Assembly (NCBI RefSeq): GCF_008329705.1
Contig: NZ_VTSX01000005.1
Span: 124,001 to 188,000 of the forward strand
Length of the DNA stretch: 64,000 nucleotides
Direction of reading: 5' to 3'
Source: Chryseobacterium sp. SN22
GTDB taxonomy: Bacteria > Bacteroidota > Bacteroidia > Flavobacteriales > Weeksellaceae
The first letter of the stretch is position 1. Each line of letters opens with the position of its first letter. The position numbers were made by a program, and so were the translations under genes. The notes beneath the pieces are model-generated. The model ran no database searches, was not told the origin of the DNA, and was given only the letters and a program-made list of their open reading frames with translations. Shown one piece after another: positions 43,821 through 52,186 of this stretch.

Positions 43821-44651
43821 ATGTATGTCATAACGGATCAGTTAAGAAATTTAGGTGTCAGTTTGAACCGTATGGATCATCTTATTGAAAGGAATAATTT
43901 TACCCGCCAATTCAGTACTCTTGAATATTATTGTATCTATATATTTCTCGAAAACATAGAGGTCGAAGTGGAAAATATACCTTATTCTATAAGAGCAGGC
44001 CACATCGCTTTTTTAGGTCCTCAGAAACAGATTATTTTTGGAAAGGCCAGCGCATCGAATATCCTGTGCATTGCATTTTCAGCAAGTTTCTATGAAAGAT
44101 CTTCCAAAGACAGTCTTTTTCTCCATTCCCAGCTTTTCTTTAATTACCACACCGATTTTTTTATTGCTCCTTTCTCGAATACCGAACATATGCGGGTGAT
44201 TTTCATGGAACGGATGGATGCTTTCCGGCAGAAAGATGAAAACCTGTATGTATCGGCAGCACATAATGCAATTGAACGACTGATTCTGGATGCTTTTCTG
44301 TATATTCCCAACGAAGAAATCAAGAAAGATGTAAAATTCGATTATCTACATTATGTAAACCGGTTTAAGATTCTACTTCAGCGGGATTATAAAAAAGAAA
44401 AAAAAGTATCCCATTATGCAAGTGAGCTCAATATTACGTCTAGAAGGCTGACAGAGATGACTGAATATGTTTTGGGAAAAACAGCAAAGAATATTATTAT
44501 CGAAAAAATTATCACCGAATTCAAAAGAACTCTGGCTTTCACCAATTCTACCATTTCTGAGATCTCTTTTGACCTGGGTTTCAGTGACGAAGGAAACTTC
44601 AGTAATTTTGTTAAAAAACATACCGGAAAAAATCCGTCAGAAATGAAATAG
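43821..44651 (+). CDS. AraC-type regulator at the head of the pilus-like locus
   Basis: The 276 residues have an N-terminal domain that does not clearly match cupins (IRAGHIAFLGPQKQIIFGKA is loosely cupin-like). The C-terminal AraC helix-turn-helix domain includes HYASELNITSRRLTEMTEYV and the second helix pair in ISEISFDLGFSDEGNFSNFV, ending TGKNPSEMK. It lies 57 bases upstream of the first secreted pilin-like gene, on the same strand. That position suggests it controls the pilus-like cluster, though the target is not proved. Confidence 0.85.
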   Translation: MYVITDQLRNLGVSLNRMDHLIERNNFTRQFSTLEYYCIYIFLENIEVEVENIPYSIRAGHIAFLGPQKQIIFGKASASNILCIAFSASFYERSSKDSLFLHSQLFFNYHTDFFIAPFSNTEHMRVIFMERMDAFRQKDENLYVSAAHNAIERLILDAFLYIPNEEIKKDVKFDYLHYVNRFKILLQRDYKKEKKVSHYASELNITSRRLTEMTEYVLGKTAKNIIIEKIITEFKRTLAFTNSTISEISFDLGFSDEGNFSNFVKKHTGKNPSEMK

Positions 44652-44708
44652 ATAAGAAAAAATATTGTACATTTACCTAAGTAACCTGTCGGTGAAAAAT
44701 AAATTGCT

Positions 44709-45083
44709 ATGGGGGGCAGATTTTTTTTATTAGGTATTTTGCTGTTTTCTTTTTTAAGAATTTCAGGTCAGATGGATGGGGTTCATCTCAGGATGAATTT
44801 ATATCCTGTACAGATACTCTCAGTCGGTAGAGGAGATACGGGCCGTGAATCTGCGGGCTATGCAGAGCAGAAATATGTTACTGTGTCCAGTACCACCGGC
44901 TTTGAAATCAGTATACACCGCAGAGCGAGTGAATTTGGAAACCGTAGCATAATTAACAGTAACAAAGGAACTGTTTACAGAGATTTCGTTATTGATTATA
45001 ATACAAATAACAGAACCAGGGAAATGTATGCAGACGCATCCCTAAAACCAGCCGATTTGATCTTAACTCTAATTTCTCAATAA
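44709..45083 (+). CDS. Small secreted pilin-like protein (minor subunit candidate)
   Basis: The 124 residues start with a signal peptide (FFLLGILLFSFLRISGQ). The mature protein resembles the major subunit at 45405: LRMNLYPVQILSVGRGDT parallels LNVRLKPIQTLIVNTAQK, VSSTTGFEISIH parallels IYSTGGFEVKVK, and the last strand ADLILTLISQ parallels YTAELTYTIISH. Matching ends are what one expects of subunits joined by donor-strand exchange. It is shorter by about 45 residues. It could be a minor or initiator pilin, or a decayed duplicate. Confidence 0.55.
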   Translation: MGGRFFLLGILLFSFLRISGQMDGVHLRMNLYPVQILSVGRGDTGRESAGYAEQKYVTVSSTTGFEISIHRRASEFGNRSIINSNKGTVYRDFVIDYNTNNRTREMYADASLKPADLILTLISQ

Positions 45084-45404
45084 AATTTTTAATGAAAAAT
45101 AAGGTGTTTAATTATGTCCTGAACATGAAAAAAACACTTTTTTCTTTGTTAAATAGAGGTTAAGAATTAATTTATTGTTAATATATAATTAATTTTTTTG
45201 TGATATTTGTAATTTTTATTAATTATGTAATTCTACTTTTTGCATTTTTTCAGATTATGCAATAATTTTTTCATTATTTTTACCAAAACCATATTTGCAA
45301 ATTTTGCGCATTTTTTTACAAATGGGCTTCGTGATGATGTATGTAACTTTGCAATTAGAGATTTAATTAATCAACTAATAAGAAATAAAACATCATTCCC
45401 CCTC
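45084..45404. other. Upstream region of the major pilin-like gene
   Basis: About 320 very AT-rich bases with no frame. The last 60 hold a -7 element (separate entry). Confidence 0.5.
45344..45351 (+). promoter_or_regulatory. Candidate -7 promoter element of the major pilin-like gene
   Basis: TAACTTTG fits the TAnnTTTG -7 consensus of Bacteroidota and lies 53 bases before the ATG at 45405. A T-rich run (TTTTTTTAC) near 45311-45319 is the only -33 candidate, with wide spacing. It supports a promoter specific to the major subunit. Confidence 0.45.
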
Positions 45405-45926
45405 ATGAAAAAATTCATTTTTACTGCTTTATCGCTGGTTGGATTTAGTGTATTAAGCGCACAGACTGTTACTTTAAACGTAAGATTAAAGCCGATTCAG
45501 ACTCTTATCGTAAATACGGCACAAAAAACTGTTAATTTAGACTATACCACAAGAGATGATTATGCAAATGGAGTTACTTCGGCAAATGCAGATCATTTGA
45601 CCATTTATAGTACCGGAGGATTCGAGGTAAAAGTAAAAAGCGGAAATGCTGCTTTGCAGAACGGCGCCAAAACCATCCAGGCAAGTAGCATCCAGGTAAA
45701 AGCAAGTGCCGGAACGGATCCTGTAAACGGAGCACAGTATGCAGCAATGGCACCGCTTTCAAATACTGAAACCACTTTGGTAACTTCGTCAGTAGGGGGG
45801 GTGGATAAAAAAATCAGCGTAGACTATAAAGGATCAGGAGCAAATGCTTACCTTGATAACTACGTGGCAGGTCAGAATCCATCGGTATATACTGCAGAAC
45901 TTACTTATACTATTATTTCTCACTAA
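45405..45926 (+). CDS. Secreted pilin-like protein (major subunit candidate)
   Basis: The ATG at 45405 gives 173 residues with a signal peptide (MKKFIFTALSLVGFSVLSAQ), leaving about 153 mature residues of beta-sandwich type: VTLNVRLKPIQTLIVNTAQ, HLTIYSTGGFEVKVKSGN, ISVDYKGSGANAYLDNY and ending VYTAELTYTIISH. The strand pattern and the alternating hydrophobic last strand resemble Ig-like pilins, though no standard pilin family is matched. It has its own promoter element and is followed by a hairpin before the chaperone gene, the layout expected of an abundant subunit. A start upstream at 45240 would add about 55 residues of poor protein-like sequence. Confidence 0.65.
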   Translation: MKKFIFTALSLVGFSVLSAQTVTLNVRLKPIQTLIVNTAQKTVNLDYTTRDDYANGVTSANADHLTIYSTGGFEVKVKSGNAALQNGAKTIQASSIQVKASAGTDPVNGAQYAAMAPLSNTETTLVTSSVGGVDKKISVDYKGSGANAYLDNYVAGQNPSVYTAELTYTIISH

Positions 45927-45956
45927 TTGGAAAATACTTACTGAAATACTAAATAT

Positions 45957-45988
45957 AAAAGTGTTACAACATCCATTGTAACACTTTT
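45957..45988 (+). terminator. Strong hairpin between major pilin-like gene and chaperone-like gene
   Basis: A 13-bp perfect stem (AAAAGTGTTACAA with TTGTAACACTTTT) has a 6-base loop and is followed by TATGTATTTTAG. It lies 31 bases after the pilin stop and 28 before the next ATG. It probably terminates most transcripts, giving more pilin mRNA than the downstream genes. Confidence 0.7.
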
Positions 45989-46015
45989 TATGTATTTTAG
46001 TATTAAATCTAAGTA

Positions 46016-46819
46016 ATGAAAAAACTCTGTATTAGCTTTCTATATTTATTCGCCTGTTTTTTTTATCATCTGAATGCCCAGACCGGGGTTTCTGTGTCTC
46101 CGCCGAGGGTCTACTTTGAGTCGGGCCTTGGGAACAGCAGCAGCCAGAAAGTAACGGTAACCAATGTGAGTACCAAGAATTCTCTGGATCTTGCCGTAAG
46201 TCTTGGAGATTGGCAGTACAACGAAAAAGGTGAAAATATAATGGCCGCAGCCAATACCTTTCCCGGCTCCTGTGCGGCCTGGATTTCCGTAAAAAAGGAA
46301 GACAATTACTTTACCCTTGCCCCGGGGCAGAAAAAGGATATTGATGTAACGCTTACCGTTCCGGGAACGCTGCCGGATAAGTTATTTACCCATACCGCAG
46401 TACTGTATGTGAGCCAGATGAACCCTGTAGATGATGTAGACAGCCAGGGCGCCAATATTAAAGTAAGCATCCGATCGGGTATTAAGATATTTCACAGGCT
46501 TCCGGCAGCCAAAAATAAAAAGCTGGAAATACAGAATTTATCGTACGGGAAATCTAAAGGAATGCTGGACCTTACCTTTGATAATGTGGGAGATGTGTGG
46601 GCAGACGGTAAAATATCTGCAGAGCTTGTAAATACCAAAAACGGTAAGAAAACAACATTGGAAACCATTGTTTTTTATACGATGCCGGGCAATAAAAGAG
46701 AACTTGGCATCCCGCTTCCTTCCGGTCTGGAAAAAGGGAAATATACGGCTTCGGTAATCATAGATTACGGTGACCGGGATAATCTGGAATTAGGCGAATT
46801 AAATTTTACGTATGAGTAA
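46016..46819 (+). CDS. PapD-like periplasmic chaperone candidate
   Basis: The 267 residues begin with a signal peptide (LCISFLYLFACFFYHLNA). The first domain is Ig-like: GVSVSPPRVYFESGLGNSSS, QKVTVTNVSTKNSLDLAVSL, then WISVKKEDNYFTLAPGQKKD. The second domain, from about residue 160, is also beta-rich (KLEIQNLSYGKSKGMLDLTF). The pattern of a first-strand motif, a VTNVS strand and a FTLAPGQKKDI strand matches periplasmic pilus chaperones of the PapD kind in layout, though sequence similarity to classical ones is weak. The related DUF916 type is an alternative. It overlaps the next gene by 8 bases. Confidence 0.6.
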   Translation: MKKLCISFLYLFACFFYHLNAQTGVSVSPPRVYFESGLGNSSSQKVTVTNVSTKNSLDLAVSLGDWQYNEKGENIMAAANTFPGSCAAWISVKKEDNYFTLAPGQKKDIDVTLTVPGTLPDKLFTHTAVLYVSQMNPVDDVDSQGANIKVSIRSGIKIFHRLPAAKNKKLEIQNLSYGKSKGMLDLTFDNVGDVWADGKISAELVNTKNGKKTTLETIVFYTMPGNKRELGIPLPSGLEKGKYTASVIIDYGDRDNLELGELNFTYE

Positions 46820-47849
46820 TAAGAAAAAGTTTCTGTTGATAATATTGCTGTTGTGCTGGATCTATGGTCCGGCCCAGGTAGCATATAATTCCTGGATCAA
46901 CGGTTATATGTCAGTAAGTTCTTATGGTGGCAATACCATACCGGATGCTTACACAGCCAATTTTTCGGCAAATGGCTACCTGAATGTTCCGTATTGGAGA
47001 TTATCTGTAAAACTGAAACAGCCTGTAACTTCTGCAGACGGAAATTATACGCTGCCTGCCAACAAGATTTCCTTCAGTCCGGTATCTTCTTCCGGAAATG
47101 CTTATCCGTATGCCGTTCCTACGATTTCACAGATCGGTATGCCGCTTAATGTAATCATGCAGCAAGGGCAGGAGGTATTTCTGGTTCCTCAGTCTAATGC
47201 GGCGCTCTATAATTTTCCTTTTTTATTTTTCGGATACTACTATAATCTTCAGCTTAAATACAGCCTTATGCTGGCCGGCGGTGCCTACCTCGGCAATTAT
47301 CCTGCGTGGACTACCTTTTCGGCACCTATGCAGTTTACTGCTTATGACCGTTATAATAACGTTATAGGGAGAATGGATCATGTATTCCAGTTCCAGATCG
47401 GTACGCTTTCGGGAAATCCTCCGGACACTCCGGAAATGTCTCTGAAGTTTTCCGCAAATGCCGTGAACGGATTACTGGAATTTAACAGCACGAACGATTA
47501 TAATAATGGGGTGAGTACTTCTTATCAAAGCGCCCTTACAGTACGCAGCAATATCAATTACCAGATTAAAATACGGTCGTTGCAGAATAATTTTACTTCT
47601 GCTGCCGGACACACACTTCCCCTGGATGCCGTAAAATTTTCGCTGGCTCCGGTTAACGGAAACAATGCAGCGGTATATCCCATTTCATTGGCTTCCTGGT
47701 CGCAGCTTGTGGCAAAAGGAGCTTACACCCAGGGTTCCGATGTATATTACAATATGAATTATTCAACCGATGCCAATGATCAGCGGTTTATTAATGCAAA
47801 AGCAGCAGACTATTCTACCACATTGCAGTTTGAGATAACCCCACAGTAA
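46812..47849 (+). CDS. Two-domain secreted adhesin-like (tip) protein
   Basis: The 345 residues start with a signal peptide (FLLIILLLCWIYGPAQ). The N-terminal domain (about residues 25-205) is beta-rich with aromatic loops (YGGNTIPDAYTANFSANGYL, FFGYYYNLQLKYSLMLAGGA). The C-terminal domain (about 210-345) resembles the pilin-like subunit: MSLKFSANAVNGLLEFNSTN, LTVRSNINYQIKIRSLQ and a last strand YSTTLQFEITPQ. A binding domain plus a pilin domain is the plan of FimH-type tip adhesins. The ligand is unknown. It overlaps the chaperone gene by 8 bases and precedes the usher-like gene by 8. Confidence 0.6.
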   Translation: MSNKKKFLLIILLLCWIYGPAQVAYNSWINGYMSVSSYGGNTIPDAYTANFSANGYLNVPYWRLSVKLKQPVTSADGNYTLPANKISFSPVSSSGNAYPYAVPTISQIGMPLNVIMQQGQEVFLVPQSNAALYNFPFLFFGYYYNLQLKYSLMLAGGAYLGNYPAWTTFSAPMQFTAYDRYNNVIGRMDHVFQFQIGTLSGNPPDTPEMSLKFSANAVNGLLEFNSTNDYNNGVSTSYQSALTVRSNINYQIKIRSLQNNFTSAAGHTLPLDAVKFSLAPVNGNNAAVYPISLASWSQLVAKGAYTQGSDVYYNMNYSTDANDQRFINAKAADYSTTLQFEITPQ

Positions 47850-47857
47850 TATTCGTA

Positions 47858-50656
47858 ATGCCTAACGTCCTTTTCAGAAAAATAACGTTCGTTTTTTTGA
47901 TACTGCTTACCTTTATAACGGTTTCAGCACAGCGCATTCCTGCTGTGGATATGGAGATCAGGAGTGAATCGGGTACCGAAGGACATAATATTATCGATCT
48001 TACGGTTGTCCTGAAAAATAAAGAACAGTTTCCTTTTAAAGGTAAAATTAATATCCATGCTCCGGAGGGCATCCGGGTTGCTGCCGCCAATGGAATTCCA
48101 GCCGAGCTCACTGCAGGAGAAACGGTGTTTCTGCCGGTAAAAATTATTGTCAGTAATAATGCGGTTGCCGGAGAGAAAACAATTGCCCTGAGTCTCAGCG
48201 ATCTTCAGGACAATACAGTGTCGGAGAAATCCACCACTTTTAAAGTTGCTGAAAATACATCACTGAGAATACTTGCGGAAAATCCTGTGCTGTATATCAA
48301 TAACATGAAAGATTCGTTAGAAGTCAGGGCCAGGGTTTCCAATCTCGGTAATACCCGGCAGAATATTACAGTGGTATTTAAGATTCCGGAAATTACCCAA
48401 GAGAATATTTTCGTTGAGAAAACAGGCAGCGTTGCAATGCAGAAAGATTCGGTATTTATCTTCAGGTTCATGCCTTCAAGCCCATTGGCAAGGACTTCCC
48501 AGTTCAGTGTTAGTATTGCCGGATTCAGGAATCCTGAAAAAGAAATTTTCGGAAACGCATCGGTATCCGTGCAGAATGTCGCTTCTTCACAACGTTACCA
48601 TGATCCTCAGGATATAGTGTTGTCAGATTATAAAAAAAACAGCATTACGGCATCCTACCGAAGAGTAGGAGAAAATCTAAACATGTACCAGCTTAGAGGA
48701 GCCGGAAGTGTTAATCTGCTTTCGGGATATCTTTTTATGAGAGGGAATATCTATACTCTGAACGGTCAGGGGGAGCCTGTGATTACCAATACATATGTTA
48801 CGTATCGCAATACCAATAATGAGTATACCGTAGGCAACATCAGTAAAGTCATGGAGATGTCGATGTTCGGGAGAGGTGCAGAATATGCCTGGAATTCTTC
48901 CGCAAAGGATAAGAAGCTGGAAGTCGGCTTTGTGGATCAGACCTTTAGTTTGGTGGAACGGCATTCCTTTCTGGAGTTCGGCTATGGTTTTTATGCAAGG
49001 GGCACCATGATAAAGGATGCAGCACGGAGTTTTTCAGCAACCTATGTTTTCAGGAACGATCCTTTTGAAAAGGCCCGGCATAACCTGGTGGGAACCGATA
49101 TGCAGTATTCTTTTAATAAAGACTGGAATATGGCGGCTAAAGTCTATTCAGGACTCAGTGTCTATGATCAGATCAATGTTACAAAACCTTCGCTGGCTGT
49201 TGAATCCCAGTATTCCGGGAATATCCGTAAGATCAACCTGAACGGAAATTACTTCTATAGTACGGATTATTATCCGGGAAACAGACGGGGAATGCTGCAG
49301 GTACAGCAGAACATTTCTGCCAATATCAATAAAGATTACAGTATTTACGGAAATATTCTCCTTTCTGATTTTTCACCGAAATTCTACTTTTTCGATAATA
49401 ATTTAATATCGGATACATTCAGGGTAGATACCGGAATCGGTTTGCCGAGGATAGGGAATGTTGGAGTTACATTAGGCTTACAGTACCAGGGTGAAAAATC
49501 CAATGCTTATAACAACTTTTTTAATACCGCACTCAGTCAGGAAAAAAAGACGTTGACCGCCCAAAGGGTTACTGACTACATGACGTGGTCGAGCCAGAAT
49601 GCTAAACATTCAACGGTGATAGGACTTGAGGCCGGCCGGGTTGAATATCCTGACCGCGACAACGCCGGATTCCAGTTGAAAGCTTTGGGTAATTATACCT
49701 ATAAATGGTTTAATCTGAACGTGATGTATCAGTACGGGAGCTATTTCCTTTCTGAATATGCCTTTTCCAGAGCATTCAATGAAAACAGCACATATAAAAA
49801 AGTATCCCTTTCAGCTTTCGTGAATGAAAATTTCTTCGACCAGAAGTTAACAGTTTCCTCCGGTGCTACTTATACCGATGATGTTTTTTACGGGAAATCA
49901 CCTTCTGGTTTTATGAATCTTAAATATTCCGGAAAAATGTATGGAATTTATCTTAATACATCATGGTTTTATTATTCTTCACGAAGCAATAATAACAGTC
50001 TTCTCACGGTAGAAGCCGGCATTACGCTGAACCTCAAAACCAGCACTCCTGATCCTGGTAAAAAAGGAAATATTACCGCCTTTGTTTATTATGATAACAA
50101 TACCAATGGTATTTATGACGAAGGAGATAAACCTGCGGAAAGCTATCTTGTAATGCTGAATACGGTATCCTTTAGAACGGATAGCAAAGGAAACCTGAAT
50201 TACAAAGCGCTTCCTTTCGGAAAATATGCGCTTAAACAGATTATACAGAAAGGCTGGTATTATGATGAGACTGAGATAGAGCTCAATAGGCACAATTATG
50301 TATTGCAGATTCCATTACACCAGAACGGAACGGTAAAAGGAAACATCAGTTATGATTTCAATGAAAAGACGGCCATGGACTTTGATCCTAAATCTGGTGG
50401 GATTGTATTTAATATTTACCGGAACAATCAGCTTTTGCAACGGCTGGTAACGGATGATAATGGTGAATTCGTCTTTTTTCTTGAATCCGGCAAATACAGG
50501 ATCGAACTGAATGAGAATTCGCTTCCGGCAAATACTTACGTAGAACGCACTGATGCCGAAGCAGAAGTGGAAGCAGGTAAAATACTTACACTGGAGCCGT
50601 TTATCATTAAAGTAAAAGAAAAAAAGATACGGGTGAAAAAGTTCGGGACTGAATAA
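47858..50656 (+). CDS. Usher-like outer membrane beta-barrel protein
   Basis: The 932-residue protein has a signal peptide (FVFLILLTFITVSAQ). Roughly 210 residues of Ig-like beta domains follow (GTEGHNIIDLTVVLKNKEQF, then ENPVLYINNMKDSLEVRARV). Next is a long beta-barrel-like region from about 245 to 725 with alternating aromatic strands (RKINLNGNYFYSTDYYPGNR, YIYGNILL-type strands, FQLKALGNYTYKWFNLNVMY). The C-terminus (about 735-925) holds two small beta-sandwich units of the SdrD_B/CNA-B kind (ITAFVYYDNNTNGIYDEGDK and GGIVFNIYRNNQLLQRLVTD). N-domain, barrel and two C-domains parallel a classical usher, although no usher signature is visible. Order after chaperone and adhesin genes supports the role. 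Confidence 0.6.
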   Translation: MPNVLFRKITFVFLILLTFITVSAQRIPAVDMEIRSESGTEGHNIIDLTVVLKNKEQFPFKGKINIHAPEGIRVAAANGIPAELTAGETVFLPVKIIVSNNAVAGEKTIALSLSDLQDNTVSEKSTTFKVAENTSLRILAENPVLYINNMKDSLEVRARVSNLGNTRQNITVVFKIPEITQENIFVEKTGSVAMQKDSVFIFRFMPSSPLARTSQFSVSIAGFRNPEKEIFGNASVSVQNVASSQRYHDPQDIVLSDYKKNSITASYRRVGENLNMYQLRGAGSVNLLSGYLFMRGNIYTLNGQGEPVITNTYVTYRNTNNEYTVGNISKVMEMSMFGRGAEYAWNSSAKDKKLEVGFVDQTFSLVERHSFLEFGYGFYARGTMIKDAARSFSATYVFRNDPFEKARHNLVGTDMQYSFNKDWNMAAKVYSGLSVYDQINVTKPSLAVESQYSGNIRKINLNGNYFYSTDYYPGNRRGMLQVQQNISANINKDYSIYGNILLSDFSPKFYFFDNNLISDTFRVDTGIGLPRIGNVGVTLGLQYQGEKSNAYNNFFNTALSQEKKTLTAQRVTDYMTWSSQNAKHSTVIGLEAGRVEYPDRDNAGFQLKALGNYTYKWFNLNVMYQYGSYFLSEYAFSRAFNENSTYKKVSLSAFVNENFFDQKLTVSSGATYTDDVFYGKSPSGFMNLKYSGKMYGIYLNTSWFYYSSRSNNNSLLTVEAGITLNLKTSTPDPGKKGNITAFVYYDNNTNGIYDEGDKPAESYLVMLNTVSFRTDSKGNLNYKALPFGKYALKQIIQKGWYYDETEIELNRHNYVLQIPLHQNGTVKGNISYDFNEKTAMDFDPKSGGIVFNIYRNNQLLQRLVTDDNGEFVFFLESGKYRIELNENSLPANTYVERTDAEAEVEAGKILTLEPFIIKVKEKKIRVKKFGTE

Positions 50657-50850
50657 CTCCACAAATTTCATGATTTTACAGTTAACGATTTAAAGCAGTG
50701 ATCCTGAATCTATAATTCTTTAGTATGAACAGAATAATTTAGCCTGAAAAATACAGATCGTTTTGCATACCGATATTTAAGGACACATTTAAATTCGGCT
50801 TACAAGACCATCGTACAGATATAAAATAAATCTTCTGATATACAAAAAAG

Positions 50851-50875
50851 AGGAGGACCTTATTTAGGTCCTCCT
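50851..50875 (-). terminator. Terminator for the PA2169-type gene
   Basis: A 10-bp perfect stem (AGGAGGACCT with complement) has a 5-base loop. It is followed on the minus strand by CTTTTTTGTA. It lies 24 bases past the stop. It might also serve the usher-like gene on plus, but no T-run follows there. Confidence 0.75.
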
Positions 50876-50898
50876 GTAAATGATCTTTATAAAAAAGA

Positions 50899-51351
50899 TT
50901 ATGATTTTAAATTTTCTAAATTTTCAAATTTAGCATAAGAAGATTTAAGATGATGCAAGTGATCAGAAATTGTTCTTGAGCACTCAGGATTTAAATCTCC
51001 GCTGTCCAACGCATCCTGATAAGCGTCTATCGCCGCTTTTTCTCCGAATACTACATTCTCCAGTGTAGATTCGCTTTTATCGCCGGAAAATGTGTTCTTT
51101 ACATCAATCCATGCTCTGTGCAACGCTCCTGCAGTACTTGTCGTATTATCCGCATCTCCTCCGTGCTCATTAATCATTCTGATCAGATCTGATTTCATTT
51201 GTTGGGACTGTGATACCATTTGATCATAATCGGCTTTTAAACCTGAATGGTTTTCCCATACTTTTTCTTCTACTTTTGAAAATCCTTCAATTCTGTCGTT
51301 CGTGATGTTCAGTAAATCGTTTAATGTTGATACTGTTTTTTCGTTGTTCAT
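50899..51351 (-). CDS. PA2169-family four-helix-bundle protein (DUF2383)
   Basis: The 150 residues form one four-helix bundle with the DUF2383 pattern: STLNDLLNITNDRIEGFSKV, then YDQMVSQSQQMKSDLIRMIN, GALHRAWIDVKNTFSG and a final ISDHLHHLKSSYAKFENLE. The GALHRAW motif is typical. Members are linked to general stress responses and function is unknown. It is divergent from the MarR gene of the carotenoid operon, with 164 bases between the starts, and may share regulation. Confidence 0.88.
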   Translation of the reverse strand: MNNEKTVSTLNDLLNITNDRIEGFSKVEEKVWENHSGLKADYDQMVSQSQQMKSDLIRMINEHGGDADNTTSTAGALHRAWIDVKNTFSGDKSESTLENVVFGEKAAIDAYQDALDSGDLNPECSRTISDHLHHLKSSYAKFENLENLKS

Positions 51352-51458
51352 ATTAAAATTTTTAATTGGTGTCTTAGATATTTTGCAATAAGCATGCCTC
51401 TTTTAGCCGGTATTTCAAATTTTTTTAAAAATTTTTTTTGGCATAAAAAATGCTCCTA

Positions 51459-51501
51459 AGTTTATTTATAAACTATATATAGTATGTTTAGTTTATTTAT
51501 A
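51459..51501. promoter_or_regulatory. Candidate MarR operator between DUF2383 and carotenoid operon
   Basis: A perfect 12-bp palindrome (ACTATATATAGT, 51472-51483) is flanked by two exact direct repeats of AGTTTATTTATA (51459-51470 and 51490-51501), spaced 31 bases start to start, about three helical turns. It sits 33 bases before the MarR start. MarR proteins usually bind palindromes near their own promoters. Confidence 0.5.
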
Positions 51502-51515
51502 TATTAAATTCAATC

Positions 51516-52184
51516 ATGAATTACAGAGTTACTAGAGAAGTTATTGACCTTCTTGAAGCGTTTAATAAAGAAAATACCAATCATTATTATCCTGATACGG
51601 TTCAGGGATTCAAAACATGGATCTGTGATAAGGAATCCGCTGAATATGCTAAAAACCATGAGCCTTATTGGGAAGGAAAAGAAACTGGAAGAAGTGCAGA
51701 AAGTGCCATAAGCACTTTGCTTGTCCATCTTAACAGATATGCCAGAACTTATTCCAAATCAGCGATTGCAGATTCGGATTTCACTACCCAGGAAGATTTT
51801 ATCTATCTTATTAACCTCAGGGCATTCGGAAGAATGACGAAAATGGAACTCATCAAGAAAAATATTCATGACAAGCCAGTGGGAATGCTGATTATCGCCA
51901 GGCTCCTGAAGCAGGGATGGATAGAACAGACGGAATCTGAAGAAGATCGGAGAAATAAACTGATCAGCATTACAGAAGAAGGTATTGCCGCATTGGAGCA
52001 GCATATGCATAAGATCAGAATTGCTACTGAAATTGTTGCAGGAAATCTTAACCATCATGAAAAAATGGAACTGATAAGAATTCTGAATAAATTGGACCGT
52101 TTTCATTATCCGATTTTTTCCAGAAATATTGACAGTAAAGATCTTATTAAGACGGTATACCAAGAATATTCATTTAAAAACTAA
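51516..52184 (+). CDS. MarR-family transcriptional regulator of the carotenoid operon
   Basis: The 222 residues contain a MarR winged helix in the middle (ITTQEDFIYLINLRAFGRM-like segment, then TKMELIKKNIHDKPVGMLII and ARLLKQGWIEQTESEEDRRN, the wing with conserved D/R). It has an N-terminal extension of about 60 residues beyond a typical 150-residue MarR protein. The gap to crtI is 2 bases, so it is co-transcribed with the carotenoid genes. It probably represses or activates them through the palindrome upstream. The ligand is unknown. Confidence 0.88.
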   Translation: MNYRVTREVIDLLEAFNKENTNHYYPDTVQGFKTWICDKESAEYAKNHEPYWEGKETGRSAESAISTLLVHLNRYARTYSKSAIADSDFTTQEDFIYLINLRAFGRMTKMELIKKNIHDKPVGMLIIARLLKQGWIEQTESEEDRRNKLISITEEGIAALEQHMHKIRIATEIVAGNLNHHEKMELIRILNKLDRFHYPIFSRNIDSKDLIKTVYQEYSFKN

Positions 52185-52186
52185 CC

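Noticed and set aside
50899..51351. DUF2383 gene as part of the pilus-like operon
   Set aside because: It is on the opposite strand with its own terminator and is a stress-type bundle protein.
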